Notes: generated from the letters alone by a model not told the origin. A DNA stretch of 64,000 nucleotides from Asterochloris sp. CNOR1 (GCA_963969365.1 OZ017755.1:2728001-2792000), one strand, 5' to 3'. Shown: positions 22,911-34,576, counted from the stretch's first letter. A program made the numbers and translations.

Positions 22911-25900
22911 ATGACAGAGCAGGCCGGCATCTCTGACCTGACACACTCTCCAGATGCCCACAGAAAGCTGCTCATGTGGACGGCAGCAGCCATCGCCATT
23001 CCCTCAGCAGGCGCGCTGCTGTGGTGGCTCTCAGAGAAGGGCTACAACAGCCTGACACCATACAAGGCGAGCACCGTCACAATTTGCAGCTGCGGCAGGC
23101 GCTGCTCACCGCTAGTCAAGCCTTCAGGGCATTCATGGGACTCTTGAGAGAGACCTGATGGTCACAGTCTTGCTTGTGTTGCTGCAGTACCACTACAGAC
23201 CCGGCTCTTTCAGCGCCTGGGTTGCCGACATCCTAGAGGGCCACTCAAAGCGGCGGAGAAGTGAGCTGCTATCGCCCCCGCATACCCTGTTGTCTAGCAA
23301 GCCCCACAATGTTTCTACCTTGGAGTGCAGTCCCCTGCACCTTTGAACTGTGCATCCTGTGCTGGTGCCCTCGCTGCAGAGGCAGTCTGACGCAGCCAGC
23401 TTTTGTACAGTCAGGTGAAGCTGCTGCCACCTGCCTGCAGAGAGGGCACCTGTGCGAGTGTACATGGACGGGTGCTTTGACATGATGCACTACGGCCACG
23501 CAAATGCCCTCCGTCAGGTAGGGCATCACCCCGGCGCCTGCTGGCAGCAGGGGTGCCACTTTACAAGACTGATGCGCAGCAGCCCTCAGCGAGACAGGCA
23601 GGCTCTGCCTGAAGCCAGACAGGCTTTTGCAGAAAGGTGCTACGTGGGAAGGGCTGGCTCAGCAGGCCACTGAGGCTGCTGAGGCTGCGCAGGCCACCAG
23701 TCACCAGTCCATCGGGAGGCACATTGATGGTGGTGCTGCAGGGCTGACAGCGCCCAGCAGCCTGCCCTATGATGCTGAGCAGCATGCTTTGTGGTGCACC
23801 ACAAGCGCTATGTTGAGCAGTGAAGGCATTGGCGTGAGCCCACGCTGTGGGCTTGCCTGTGCTGCACAGGGTGCCTAGATGCCAAATGCCAGCGCTACTA
23901 CCAAGCTTGGTGCTGGTGTGATGCAGCAGTTGCCAGGATGCTCTATATTTCATGCCCAATAATTTCAGCCTCTATCCCCGCAGCAGATGAAAGCACAGTC
24001 TAGCCTCATCCCAGCCCTCTCACTGGGGATGCTGCTCAGCAATCGTCAGGAAGCGGTGCTGGGGCACACTGACAAGCCTATGCAGGCAGCGAGTGCCTGG
24101 CGGTTGTTGTGAACATGTACAAGCTTGCCACTGGGGCCTTGGCAACAGCAGCATGCCCCAGCACAGGCGGCCTGCAGCGGCACCCAGTCTGCGCTGGCAG
24201 GCCGCTGTGAGGCCTGAACTGTGCTGATTAGCATGCCGGCGCACACGCAGCCTGCAACAGCAGGCCTAGGGCGGGGGCGCAGCGCCTGCGTACTTTTGCA
24301 GCTTGGAGTTTACTGACCAGCACGGCTGAGTGCAGGCTGGGGGACAAACTGGTGGGCGGTTCTCGTGCTAGCTATGCTGTTTGAGGCCAGGAGGCAGCAG
24401 CCAAGGTGCAGAGAATGCGCCATGCACTGTAGCCGTGCAACCCCTGTTCATGTCCAATGTAGCGACAGCCGCCCCTGCTGTACAGACGATGGACACAGAG
24501 GCGGCTGCCAGAAATTGCAGAGGCAGTGGCAGCGCAGAAACGGGGGCCATGCAGAAGTGCAAGTGGGTTCTGCCGGAGCTGACCCGCATGCAGCTGTGTG
24601 CAGGCAGCCAGTCTGGGGGACGAGCTGGTGGTGGGCCTGGTGCCGGATAGCGAGATCCTGCGCTGCAAGGGGCCGCCCGTCCAGAGCGAGGCTGAGCGCA
24701 AGTGCATGGTGGATGCAGTGAAGTGGGTGGGGGAGGTGATGACAGGTGAGAGCAGCCTGCCAGGGGGGCGCATTCCTTGCACGTCGCTCTGAACTGATGC
24801 CCTGTTGAACGATGAAAGGGGGCACAGTCAGGTGGCAGGTGGCAAAGGTGCTGTGGCTGCCAGCCATGTGACAGGCAGGCAACACTGACGTCACAGTACA
24901 AGGGCTGTCAAATGAGAGGACATAGGCAAAAGCAGAGGGCCTCTGCCTGTCATGGCGGATGCCCTGCATCAGCAATGCTGGCTCAGCACGGCTGACCTAC
25001 AGCTGGCATAGATTACGCTGTACTGTAGCTGAGATGGTGCTGCTGGGCTAATGTGGGAGTATCTACAACTTGATCTGAGCCTTTTCAGATGGGATTATGT
25101 CCTGTTGGCTGCTGAGCTGAGGTGGGAGCGGCTCACACTGGCTGCTGGGCTGCAGCATGAGCACTGCTGTCATAGATGATGATTCGCCCCACATCTGCTG
25201 CCAGCTTGCAGCCTAAGAGGTGTTGCTGGTGTTCTGTTCTACATTGCGGGCATAGCAAAAGCACTCAAAGCACTCATGTGCCAGCCCCTGTCCGCAGGCA
25301 TCTGCCTCCCATGCGCTGCCAGCCGCAGTGGCCTGCGGTATTGAGCAGTGCAGTGCTGTTGCACATTGTTGCCTTTGACTTCCCACCTGCTGCCTTCACA
25401 TGGCTCAAGTACTGCTTGTGCATGCCAGTGAGGAGCAGAGTCCAGAGAGCATGTTCGTGCAGCAGACCATCCCATGCGGCACTTTTCAGGGGCTTCTCAG
25501 TGTTGCAGTGCCGGCCTGATGTTGATGGCCTGCCCGCATTGGGTGGGGGCATCAGCTTTCCCCCTGCTGCCTGCTGCCAGCCTGCAGCTTGAGATGATTG
25601 GTGCTGACCATTGACTCCAGCCTCCCCCCTACTGTCAGCTGTCTGCTGTGCTGAGAGCGACAAAGTCTGGCCCTGCAGGCGTACCATATGACCTCACCCC
25701 TGAGTTCCTGAACGAGCTCTTCACGAAGCACAGAATAGACTACGTCATCCACGGCGACGACCCTTGCCTGCTGCCAGATGGCACAGATGCATACGAACAC
25801 GCCAAGAAGATGGGGCGTTTCCGCATGGTGGGTTGCAGCAAGCCATCACAGGCCCTTGGCAGCTCCCAGAAAAGCCCATTGAGAGCACTCACCTGGGGCA

Positions 25901-28900
25901 TCAGGATGTTGTGCTGCAGCTTTGAGGTACACAGTGTGGTCGGCAAATGGCACGGACTGGTCTGCCATGCTTTCTGGGCTGCCTCTCTGCACAGGGCTCT
26001 CTTGAGGGGTGAGGCACAGCCTGGCAGGCCTGCTGTGGTGACTTGCAGTTCTCAGCGGTAACCCCTGGCTGCCTCTGCAGATCAAGAGGACGGAGGGCGT
26101 CAGCAGCACAGACATTGTTGGCAGGATGCTGACATGCACCAGAGTAAATGAGCTCTTCAAGGTTCTCCCTGGCTGTCTCTGCAGATCAAGAGGACGGAGG
26201 GCGTCAGCAGCACAGACATTGTTGGCAGGATGCTGACCTGCACCAGAGTGAATGCCCTCTTTAAAGAGGTGAGGGGCTGAGCTCAAACAACTGCTGTCCT
26301 GCTTGCTGCAGTTGGTGCTGGCTCAAACGGGGACCTGCACGCAGCAGACCCCCGCATGGCAGCGCCCAGCTTGGGCACCGTGCTGAGGCACCTTGCCCAC
26401 ACCACCCCTGCAGCCTCGCACACCCCCGTGGCCTGTAGGGAGACAAGCAGGGCAGCAGCACTGCTCTCTGCATGTAGCACGCAGCGCAGTGAGTGCCCTG
26501 CCTGCAGCAGTTGCTGCAGCACAATGGTGCCAGCAGAGCTCTGTGTGGTCTGCCTGCAGGACAACAGGAGGCTGGCCAAGCAGTTCAGCTCGGGGCACAA
26601 TGAGTATGGGTATGGAAACCAGGAGGAGACCCTCGCTTCGCGGAGGGATTCTGCCACCCGCTCCGCCCACCGGGATCAGGTAGGCAGTGTCAGGGTGCAC
26701 AGCTCTGTAACACGTTCAGGACTGACTCCGTGGGTGTGCACAGCATGCTTTCTCTGAACACCGCCCCACCATCTGCGCAGCAGGTGATGTGCACCTCGGC
26801 TCTGTACACTGCCCTGGTGACATGTTGGGAGGAGCCTCTGTTACCTACTCAGTCCAGCGTGGTCAGATGGGCCCTGCAACATCATCGGGGCTGCGCTTTT
26901 CCCACAACACTGCCTACAGGCACACTCTGTCCTGGACACCCCTTGCAGGCCTGTGCAAACAGCGGCCCCACTTGGAAGCCCTTCCCTGGGGTAACATGGT
27001 GACCATGCTGAGCTTAGTGTGACACAGATAAACTTTCATGTTGCTGCAGGTGCAGGGGAGCCTGCCGCTGGCACATGCTGCAGTCCTCTTAGATGCCAAG
27101 ACAGCACGCGGTGGTGGTGCCGCTGCAGGTGCCAAGCAAACTCATGCCCATCAGCGTGCCACTGCTCCTCCTCTTACACTAAGACAGCTCACCATGATTG
27201 TGCTGCGGTGGCGGCACTGCTCTCAAGTCCGTGCCTACTGAGCGCAGTCTGGTACAATCCTGACGACAAGGCAACTCAAGCCCTTGTGCAATTGCAGGTG
27301 CTAAGCAAATTCATGCCCACCAGCCGGCGGCTGGTCCAATTTTCTGATGGCAAGACGGCGCCCGCAAATGCCAAGATTGTCTACATAGACGGCGCCTTTG
27401 ACCTGTTTCATGTGGGGCACATCAAGGTTCTCCAGGTGAGGGCAGCTCGTGTCACCTGCCACTGCCTGTCTACAAGTCAGGCACCCATGACCTTCTTGAG
27501 GGGCAAACTTGTGTCCTGAAGGTAAGGCCGGCCTGCATTATGTTTTGCAGTCCCTGGCCTCTTGCTGCTTTCCTAACCTCTCTTATGGTGTCATTGTGGC
27601 TCTAGTTCTACAACAAGCAGCAGATTGCGACAAGCAGTGTGGTGGCTTTGGAAGCCGGTGAGTGTGAGCTCAGCCTGCGCAGCATTGGCAACAGCATTGG
27701 ATACTGCTGGGCATGTCAGGCCACACCTCATGCTGCATGTGCTGCATGGAGCTGAGGAGGCCCAGCTGTTGTGGCTGAAAGTCACGCACCCTGAGGTGCC
27801 CATGCTTGATTGCTGAAGGCACAGCAGCTGGCGCATCTGCTGGTGCACGACAGGCACGTCTGGCAAAAGCATGGCAGCGCAGGGGACTTTGAGTGGCACT
27901 TTATGCGAGCATGATGGCCACAACAGCAGCCTCTAGCACAGAGCTTAATTGTGTGCAGCACACTGATGGACATTCCGGGGGGGGGGGGGGGGGGGGGGGG
28001 CAGCAAACAAGATGCCGCCGCCCGGTGCCGGGCAGACTGGGTTGCAGCTCCTGCACTTTATGCGGGCAGCTTGGTGCCTGGCGAGGCGTGCTGCTGCATC
28101 TTGCTGCTTGGCACGCTGTGCAGTTGCATCACGGTGCCTTGCAAGGCGTGCAGCTGCAGCATGATGCAGGAAGCATGCAGCCTTGAGGGCCTACTGGTGG
28201 GGGCAGGAATGAGTGCTTTGCTGCAGGAAGCAAAAGATCCGCTGCCAGGCACAGTTTGGCCATGAAGACTGCATACAGCAGCCATCACGTGGGCTGCTGT
28301 CAAGAAGCTTGCCGATGTAAATCTGGTGTTGCAGGACGCGCAGCAGCTTAGGGAGTCCTGCTGAGGTGGCAGGAAGCAGTGCTCTGCTAATAGGAGAGTA
28401 TGGCACCTGCTGGCAGGCATGTCATGGCCTCCAATACTCTCTCCTGCGGGGCCCCGCAGCCACAAAGCACCTGACACCAGTTCTGTGCTCCCCTGCTGCA
28501 GGAAGCGCGGAAACTGGGTGACTTCCTGCTGGTGGGGCTGCACACAAATGAGGATGTGGAGGAGCGGCGGGGATCCCACCTGCCCATCATGGACGTGCAC
28601 GAGCGCTGCCTCTCCCTGCTGGCTTGCAAATACGTGGATGAGGTCATCATTGGTGAGCTCCAGGTCTACCTGCTAGGAAGACCAGGATAGAACCGTTCCC
28701 CTTGCCGTCGTCAGCTGCTTCTAGAGCCTTGGTGTGCTACTGGGAGCTGCAGAACCATACCTGCACCTGCTGGCCTGCAAGGACGTGGGCGAGCCCGTCA
28801 TCAGTGAGTTGAGGCAGCACGTAAAGACAAGGCTGCCCTGCAGAATGCGTGCGAGGCTTTCATTGGTGAGTTGGGTGAACACAAACACACAAGGCTGGCA

Positions 28901-30191
28901 TCTGGTTGGCATGCATGCTGCTTGTCCCTGCTGGCCTGCATTCACATAGGCGAAGTTATTCACGGTGCATTGGGCCCAGCGCTGGTTTTTCAGCAGCTCT
29001 GGTGGAGCGATTGCTGGTGAGCTGAGACACCTTGCAGGTGCAAGTGCTGCTGTCCCTGCTGCCCTGCAAAGCATCAGTTGTGAGCAGGGGCAGGCAGGCG
29101 AGCTGAGGCTGGTGACTGGGCGCACTGGAAGGTGTCCATGGCCAGCATGGTTGCAAGTCCTGGCTTTCAAGACATTTTGCAGACTTGAGCAGCAATGAAA
29201 CCCAAAGACCTGCTGGAGGCAGCCCAGATGAGTCATACTGTCAGCCTCACATATGCAGGCATGTATTGCACGGCGCGGGTTGAAGTTGTGGTCGAGCAGG
29301 CGCTCCCTTGCAGGCCGGCTGGTACCTACTTCACCTCTGGTTCGTCAGCCTGACCGCACAGCAATCCAAGATCTCTGTCACTGCAGGCGCCCCCATGGAG
29401 GTCAGCCAGGATCTGATCACCACATTCAACATTGGGCTGGTCACACACGGCACCATCAGCGAGACCAGCAAGGAGAGCCCAACTGACCCACAGCGCTATG
29501 CTGTGCCCAAAGAGCTGGGCATCTTCAGGTGACTGTGCGCGTTGATGGTGCCTGTTGCCATGGCAAGTGTTGCATATAGTGGACCCTGGAGCCCTGGCAA
29601 AGTGTTTGACATGTGCTAGTGTAGAGTCCATTGCTAAAAAAGTATGGGGTTTTGCAAACTTGATGGAGATTGTCAACAAGCTTGAGGGGTATGTGAGTCT
29701 ATGGCTGGAGGTAGGCTTTTCAAGATGAATTTGCCATTTGATAGAGCTTGTGGCATGACAGAGTGCTTGAGAGGTGTACGGAGGGTTCCCATGTGACACG
29801 CAGCGCTATGCTTTATCTGAGAACATGGTGAATGATATGAGATGGGCATCTTCAGGTGCCTGTTGCACTCTTCATGTTGGGTACTGCTAGCTGCATCATG
29901 TGTGGCTGTGGAAGTTGGCCTGTTTTGCTCCCCACTCTTGGCATGAAAGTATGCCAAAGGTTTGCACAAAATTTTCCTGGCTTATTAAAGCGTTGCAATC
30001 ATCCTGTTCCAGAGCCCTGGTGATCAGAATGCTGTGTCTGCAGACCTGTCGAGAGCCCTTCAGAAATGACCACTGCCACTATTATTCGCCGCATTCTCGA
30101 AAATCGGAAAGCTTATGAGGAACGCAATGCCAAAAAGCAGGTGAGTGAGCAGAAATATTATCAAGGCAAGACTCACATGGAGGAAAAATGA
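22911..30191 (+). CDS. PECT1: CTP:phosphoethanolamine cytidylyltransferase
   Basis: Makes CDP-ethanolamine from CTP and phosphoethanolamine in the Kennedy pathway; plant enzymes sit on the outer mitochondrial membrane. Exons: 22911-23066, 23188-23260, 23441-23517, 24605-24754, 25679-25827, 26185-26268 (or its copy 26081-26161), 26560-26679, 27298-27435, 28502-28652, 29387-29528 and 30044-30191; all join in phase. Exon 1 encodes a hydrophobic anchor (IAIPSAGALLWWL). Two cytidylyltransferase domains follow: YMDGCFDMMHYGHANALRQ and DYVIHGDDPCLLPDGTDAY in the first, YIDGAFDLFHVGHIKVL and GDFLLVGLHTN in the second. STDIVGRML and TTATIIRRI close the domains. The C-terminus KKQVSEQKYYQ reads straight through an apparent GTGAGT donor to TGA at 30189. 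Intron 1 appears to use a GC donor. Confidence 0.93.
26058..26265 (+). repeat. 104-bp tandem duplication of acceptor plus whole exon in PECT1
   Basis: Two abutting 104-bp units (26058-26161 and 26162-26265) each hold a 23-base polypyrimidine/CAG acceptor tract and the exon that starts IKRTEGVSSTDIVGRML. They differ at only a few sites. Both copies are open and in phase 0. The 23-base spacer is too short to be removed as an intron, so inclusion of both copies would shift the frame; use should be one or the other. The downstream copy has the better donor (GAG|GTGAGG); the upstream one has AAG|GTTCTC. Confidence 0.9.
27060..27170 (+). repeat. Upstream decayed copy of a PECT1 exon start
   Basis: CAGGTGCCAAGCAAACTCAT at about 27136 matches the start of the real exon (CAGGTGCTAAGCAAATTCAT at 27295), including the AG acceptor. 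A second weak match to the later part of that exon (GATGCCAAGACAGC) lies near 27092. The copy is out of frame and is not needed for the protein. Confidence 0.7.
27977..28000. repeat. Poly-G tract (24 G)
   Basis: An uninterrupted run of G lies in a PECT1 intron between the second-domain exons. Length in the assembly may be unreliable. Confidence 0.9.
28735..29085 (+). repeat. Downstream decayed copies of a PECT1 exon end with donor
   Basis: The real exon ends with LLACKYVDEVIIG and GGTGAGC at 28652. Downstream, similar pieces recur near 28766 (CTGCTGGCCTGCAAGGACGT, then CGTCATCAGTGAG), 28840 (TTTCATTGGTGAGTTG), 28928 (CTGCTGGCCTGCATTCAC), 29010 (ATTGCTGGTGAGCTG) and 29055 (CTGCTGCCCTGCAAAG). 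All lie inside the following intron, and several keep a usable GTGAG donor. Confidence 0.8.
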
Positions 30192-30438
30192 GCCCATCCC
30201 TGTCTGAGACCTGCAAATTTCAGCTTCTGTTGCTCAGTTGTCAAACTGAACCCACTCAGTCGTATTGTCACCTTTCGACCTCTAGTAATCTGATTTCTGT
30301 GTCCATTTTCTGCAAACGCTATGAAAACATGCCGACATGCCCAGGGTCATCAGGCCCGCACATTGGCTGTTGTACATGTTGTGACAGGGGTCAGAACTGT
30401 GCGGCTGGCAACTTGGTCAACATAGCACACATCAGCAG

Positions 30439-31383
30439 TCACCAGGGCGAGACTGGCCGGTGCAATGGGATATCAAGGCGCTCATTGGCCCTTCGGGCAC
30501 GACGCAGCATGTCATCCAGGGACCAGGCTGTTGCCTCAAAATCAAAGCGCTCCTCCATGGAGGCCAGCACCTGCTGCACTGCCGCCAGCTGAGCAGGACT
30601 AAGCCAGTTGACTGCTGAGGCTGGTGCTGCAAGGCCAGCTGCTAGAAGGTGGTCCTCCAGTAGGACATTTCTGGCCATCCCATCCCGTGCATAGTCCTGC
30701 AGATGAGAGTCAACTGTGGACACAGCAATGCAAGCGCTGTGCTTGGCATTGGTGAGGGCCAGCCCTTGAGGCTCCACTCTACAAGTGACCGCTATCAAGC
30801 TTCTCAGTGCAGCACTGGGACAGAAGTCTGACCTGCAGCTCCTGCCACTGCAGTGGGTCCACAGAGCAGGCAAAGGGGTTCACAAAGAGGCAGTCTGGCT
30901 CAGCCTCAGGCTGGTCAAACACGTCTTTGAATGCTCCACTGCCAGCTGTCCTGCTGCGCTTGTTGATGATCATGTCCTGCAGCCATAGCAGCCCTGCTTG
31001 AGTGCAGAGGAAACGCCAGATTCAGGTGTGACAGCCGCCCTCAACAGAGAAGTGCTGGACCAAACCTGCATTGCAGCCCAGGCTGCTTACATACACACTT
31101 TGCACATGAATGGTGAACAGACCTCAAGGAGATGTGAGTAGGCAGCATTCAGGTCCGCTGCCGGGCCAGTGGTGTCCTGCACAGGGTTCACATCTGGATG
31201 CAGCTCCTTTATCTGCTCAATGTAGGCTGCCCTGATCTCTGCCTTGGTGCTCCCCGGAGGTATGCCCAGCAGGGCATGTGCAGCCTCTGTGCTGACGCTG
31301 GTCCGCTGCGCCTGGGCTCTGCAGCAGCACCGCCGCACAGTGGCGGCTGCGTGCAGGGGCCGCTGCAGGCACGTAGAGGGCAC
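30439..31383 (-). CDS. J-domain (DnaJ-type) co-chaperone, probably chloroplast
   Basis: Exon 1 (31383-31123) has an Arg/Ala/Cys-rich start like a transit peptide. A J domain follows: AHALLGIPPGSTKAEIRAAY, HPD in KELHPDVNP, and ADLNAAYSHLLE. Exon 2 (30976-30833) encodes DVFDQPEAEPDCLFVNPFAC and VDPLQWQELQ, a segment I associate with plant chloroplast J-proteins of the DJC76/77 kind. The last part ends with WLSPAQLAAVQQVLASMEE, LRRARRANERL and a stop at 30439. The junction between exon 2 and the last part is not in phase with any AG I can find, so an intron boundary there is unresolved. It would stimulate an Hsp70 ATPase. Confidence 0.7.
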
Positions 31384-31607
31384 AGGTCAGACGGCTGCTG
31401 TCCTGGAGCACACACTGTTGCTTTCCTGCAGCACACGCTGTGCATGTGCCAGGCATGAGAAGCAAGAGCTTTTGCACAGCTCACTGCGGTCTTACCGTGG
31501 CTTGCTATGTGACAGTGCCCGGAAGGTCTCACCTGCACATGGGACGGGGCCTGTGTGTGGCACTGTGCCTGGTGCGACAGTTGGGGTCCCCGCATGGCCA
31601 GCCCTGC

Positions 31608-31910
31608 TCAGCCCCGCTTGAGCTGCTGCAGGGTCTGCTGCACGTGGCTGTCCTCTGCTGCCTGCACTCGTTCTGTGAGAACTCTCTGCTGCTCAGGTGT
31701 CATGGGCTGCTCATTGAGGCGCGTGGTTCTGTGAACATCCAGGACAGTCCAGCCAATGACCTGCAGCACAGGTCTCGAGGCCATGAGCACTTTCACAACA
31801 GGAAGTGCAGTATGCCTACATAATACAGCGCCCCAGCACCTCGCCAGACTCACCACGATACCAGCCAGGAAGATGCTAGCTGCCTGCCACTTGTTCTGAG
31901 GATCAAACAT
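31608..31910 (-). CDS. Small single-pass membrane protein, 69 aa, unknown family
   Basis: Two exons join in phase 0: 31910-31854 (MFDPQNKWQAASIFLAGIV, donor GTGAGT) and 31760-31608 (VIGWTVLDVHRTTRL... to TGA). The join completes one hydrophobic segment, about residues 9-26. A basic stretch (DVHRTTR) follows, then a charged helical tail with EQQRVLTERVQAAE and a C-terminal LKRG. Length and shape are like those of small mitochondrial or ER complex subunits, but I cannot name it. It is divergent from the VTE6-like gene. Confidence 0.55.
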   Translation of the reverse strand: MFDPQNKWQAASIFLAGIVVSLARCWGAVLCRHTALPVVKVLMASRPVLQVIGWTVLDVHRTTRLNEQPMTPEQQRVLTERVQAAEDSHVQQTLQQLKRG

Positions 31911-32173
31911 GCAGCAGCGAAAGCAGTCTGGAGGAATCTGAATGCTGTAAGACTCCAGATCACAGCACACGATGTCGGCATCCTGCAATCTCAGGCCTGC
32001 TGCAGATACCAGTCTAGTGCCTCTGCAGCAAACTTCAGCAAAGCACAGTTCCCACTGGCCCTGTGGAGGGAGAAGATCTGTCCACCCCAGCAAAAGGCAG
32101 AGGAGGGCTGTTTGCCACGCAGGAGTGCTGGAGGCTTTACAGGCAAGACTCCAGCTTCATGACACGCTACTTC

Positions 32174-34576
32174 ATGTCATTAACTTTCGACCCGCCACTG
32201 CAGGAGACTCTGTCAAATGCCGGCAATCCCATGCCTGGAATCCCAGCAGGCGTCCTTGTGAACAGCACTGTCTATGCACTCGGCCTTCAGATCCTGCTTA
32301 AAGGTGCGGCCTGCAGGTGCTACGTCCCCCCGGCCTCACCTGCTGCTCCAACAGCATGTGCTGGCAGCACACATTTTGACATGCAATTGAGACCAAGACT
32401 CTCTACAGGTCTCACACCAGCTGGAGTTGCCCACAGTTGGGTGCTGGGGTGCACAATCTACTCCGCCTTTGGCCCAGGAGGGTACCTGCTCGTCTGTTTG
32501 TATTTCATTCTGGGCTCTGCGGTGCGTGCTTACATGACCATCGTGGGCTCTGCAATGTGCTGCTTGTGAGACTAATCTGGGCTGTGTGGTGCACTGCTCA
32601 TGTGACATACAGCACCACCAGCTTGCGCATCACTTATGCCCTGGCCCCTTCGCGCAATCACATCCTGGTGCCTACCCGCCTGCTGTCTGAATGCACATCA
32701 TCAGCTTGGCCTTATTGAAGTCCTCTACCTAGGGACGGTGCAGCACACGCTGAAGCACTTGGTGCCACAGTCAGCTGAACTGCTGTGTCTAAAGCTGGCT
32801 GTGCAACAGCACTGGTCTTGTGCCTGCCGTGCTCCACACGCTGCTGTGATTGCTTCTTCACAGAGGCTGCAGCGCTCTCTGACAGGAAGTTCCCCTCTTG
32901 AAACCTACTGACAGCCATGTCATGCCTGCAGGGAACCAGAGTCAAGCTTGTGCGGAACTGAGGCAAGGGCACTCCAGCTGCGATGTGCTTAGAGGCTGCT
33001 GAGATTCGAGAGGTGCCTGCAGGTGACAAAGGTCAAGCTGGCACAGAAGCAGAAGGAGGGCATCGCAGAAGCTCGCTCAGGCAAGCGCTCCCCCGTGAGT
33101 ACTGCCTGACGGTGCTTGGCCATGCAGGGCAGAGGCCTCCACGTGCAAGCAATGAGAGCTGCCTCCTTGTGCAAGCTCTGTAGAGGGCTGCTCGGCAACC
33201 GCTTGCCTGAGAGTGCTGCCTTGCAGATCTGCCATGCTCGGCAGAGGCCTGGCAAGCGCTGGCCGGCAAGTGCTGCCTCTGTGCATGTGCCATGCTCTGC
33301 ATGCCCTGCGCCATGCTTAGTCAGAATGCTTGATGCACGTGTGCATGCCCAATGCTGAGCCATGCAATCTGAGGGCAGCTGCTGGACCAGTGGAGGGGCA
33401 GCACACAGCCTGAGCCGATACCTGCTGGCAAGTCATGCTGCTTATTGACGAAAGCCAGCTGCTCCGTGCAGGGCAGTGTCTGGGGCTCAGGCTTTGCAGG
33501 AGTGGTGTGTGGGGCAGCTGCGCTGCTTACCGGCGACAACATCTGGAGGGTACGCCTGTTTGTGTTTTGGGTGCCCAATGGTATGCAGTGCCCATGCACA
33601 ACTAGATGAGCTCAGGGGACGACAAGTCCCGATGAAACGCGCCTGCCCGCGAAAGCTTGTGCTGCATGTGCAGGTGGGCTTTGTGGCATCACTTGTCAGC
33701 AAGCTGTCGGACACGGTGTCCTCAGAGATTGGTAAGGTGAGTCACATCTGTGAAGGCATTCTCTGCACCTATGGCACTGCAAAGTTAGCTGGAGGTGCCT
33801 GGACAGTGAGGATCCAGCTCCTGACAACTCCCGCTGGGCTGCAGACGGCCCAGGGTCTCAGGGCTGCCTGCCTAATGCGTGCATGCTTGTCGGCCTGCAG
33901 CCGCATGGCTGCTCAGCAGCCTCACTGCGCAGCCAGCTTTGAGCTGTCTGCAGCTGTCAGGGCTGCACAGGCTGGTGGCACTGGCTACTGGCTCCCAGCT
34001 GTGTGACATGTCCACCTGGAAGACGGGTGTGCCGAGCAGCAAATAACAGGAATTGCTTGATTTGAGATGCTGCATCCGCATCGAGGGATGCACAAGGAGT
34101 GACATGCTTGGCGCAACAAAGGGCAGCCCCAGGCAGGTTTCAGGGAGGCTTGCCCTGCGTGCAGGCTTATGGAAAAACCACCTACCTTATCACCACCCTG
34201 CGTCGAGTCCCCAGGGGTACAGAGGGCGCTGTGAGCTTGGAGGGGACTGCTGGCGGGGTGGCCGCCGCGCTGGGCTTTGCCACAGTTGCCACGGCGGCGG
34301 GGCAGGTGGATGCACAGCAGGTGTGATATAAAATGTTTGTTATTTTGCTGTATGTGCCTCAAAAGTGCTCTATGATGCAGCACCCTCTGATGCGAGACAT
34401 CTGGTACGCAGGCCGCCATTGTGACGCTGGCAGCCGTGATTGCCAACCTATTTGAGAGCTACCTAGGGGCCAGCATCCAGGGAGGGCAGGCATGGCTAAC
34501 AAATGATGTGATCAATGCATTACAGATCTCTGTGGCAGCTGGAATCGCCATGCTGATTGCTGCAAGGACTTTTTGA
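32174..34576 (+). CDS. VTE6: Phytyl-phosphate kinase, VTE6-like (DUF92)
   Basis: Phosphorylates phytyl-phosphate to phytyl-diphosphate, the salvage step that returns chlorophyll's phytol to tocopherol synthesis; VTE6 acts in the plastid envelope. Exons: to 32303 (VLVNSTVYALGLQILLKG), 32409-32521 (LTPAGVAHSWVLG...FGPGGYLLVCLYF), 33023-33094 (VKLAQKQKEGIAEARSGKR), 33472-33549 (GSVWGSGFAGVVCG), 33674-33736 (SKLSDTVSSEIGK), 34165-34320 (AYGKTTY...RGTEGAVSLEGT) and 34412-34576 (NLFESYLGA, WLTNDVINALQ; TGA 34574). Every junction is in phase and follows the family order. The protein is polytopic. The start is provisional: the frame is open back to 32063, and no clear transit peptide was found. Confidence 0.9.
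32920..33300 (+). repeat. Decayed copies of a VTE6 exon on both sides of it
   Basis: The true exon is 33023-33094. Upstream, GCCTGCAGGGAACCAGAGTC near 32926 imitates its acceptor and start. Downstream, its end plus donor and early intron (GCAAGCGCTCCCCCGTGAGT, then CTTGGCCATGCAGGGCAGAG) recur as GGCAACCGCTTGCCTGAGAG near 33194 and GGCAAGCGCTGGCCGGCAAG near 33250. Each is followed by a GCCATGC phrase, giving a period of about 60-75 bp. Confidence 0.75.

Noticed and set aside
28058-28600. 180-codon minus-strand frame
   Set aside because: Antisense to a PECT1 intron and exon; no protein-like signal.
28501-29085. Possible CRISPR-like array of spaced repeats
   Set aside because: Repeats are degenerate, match the neighbouring exon end and lie in a eukaryotic intron; there are no constant repeats with unique spacers and no cas genes.
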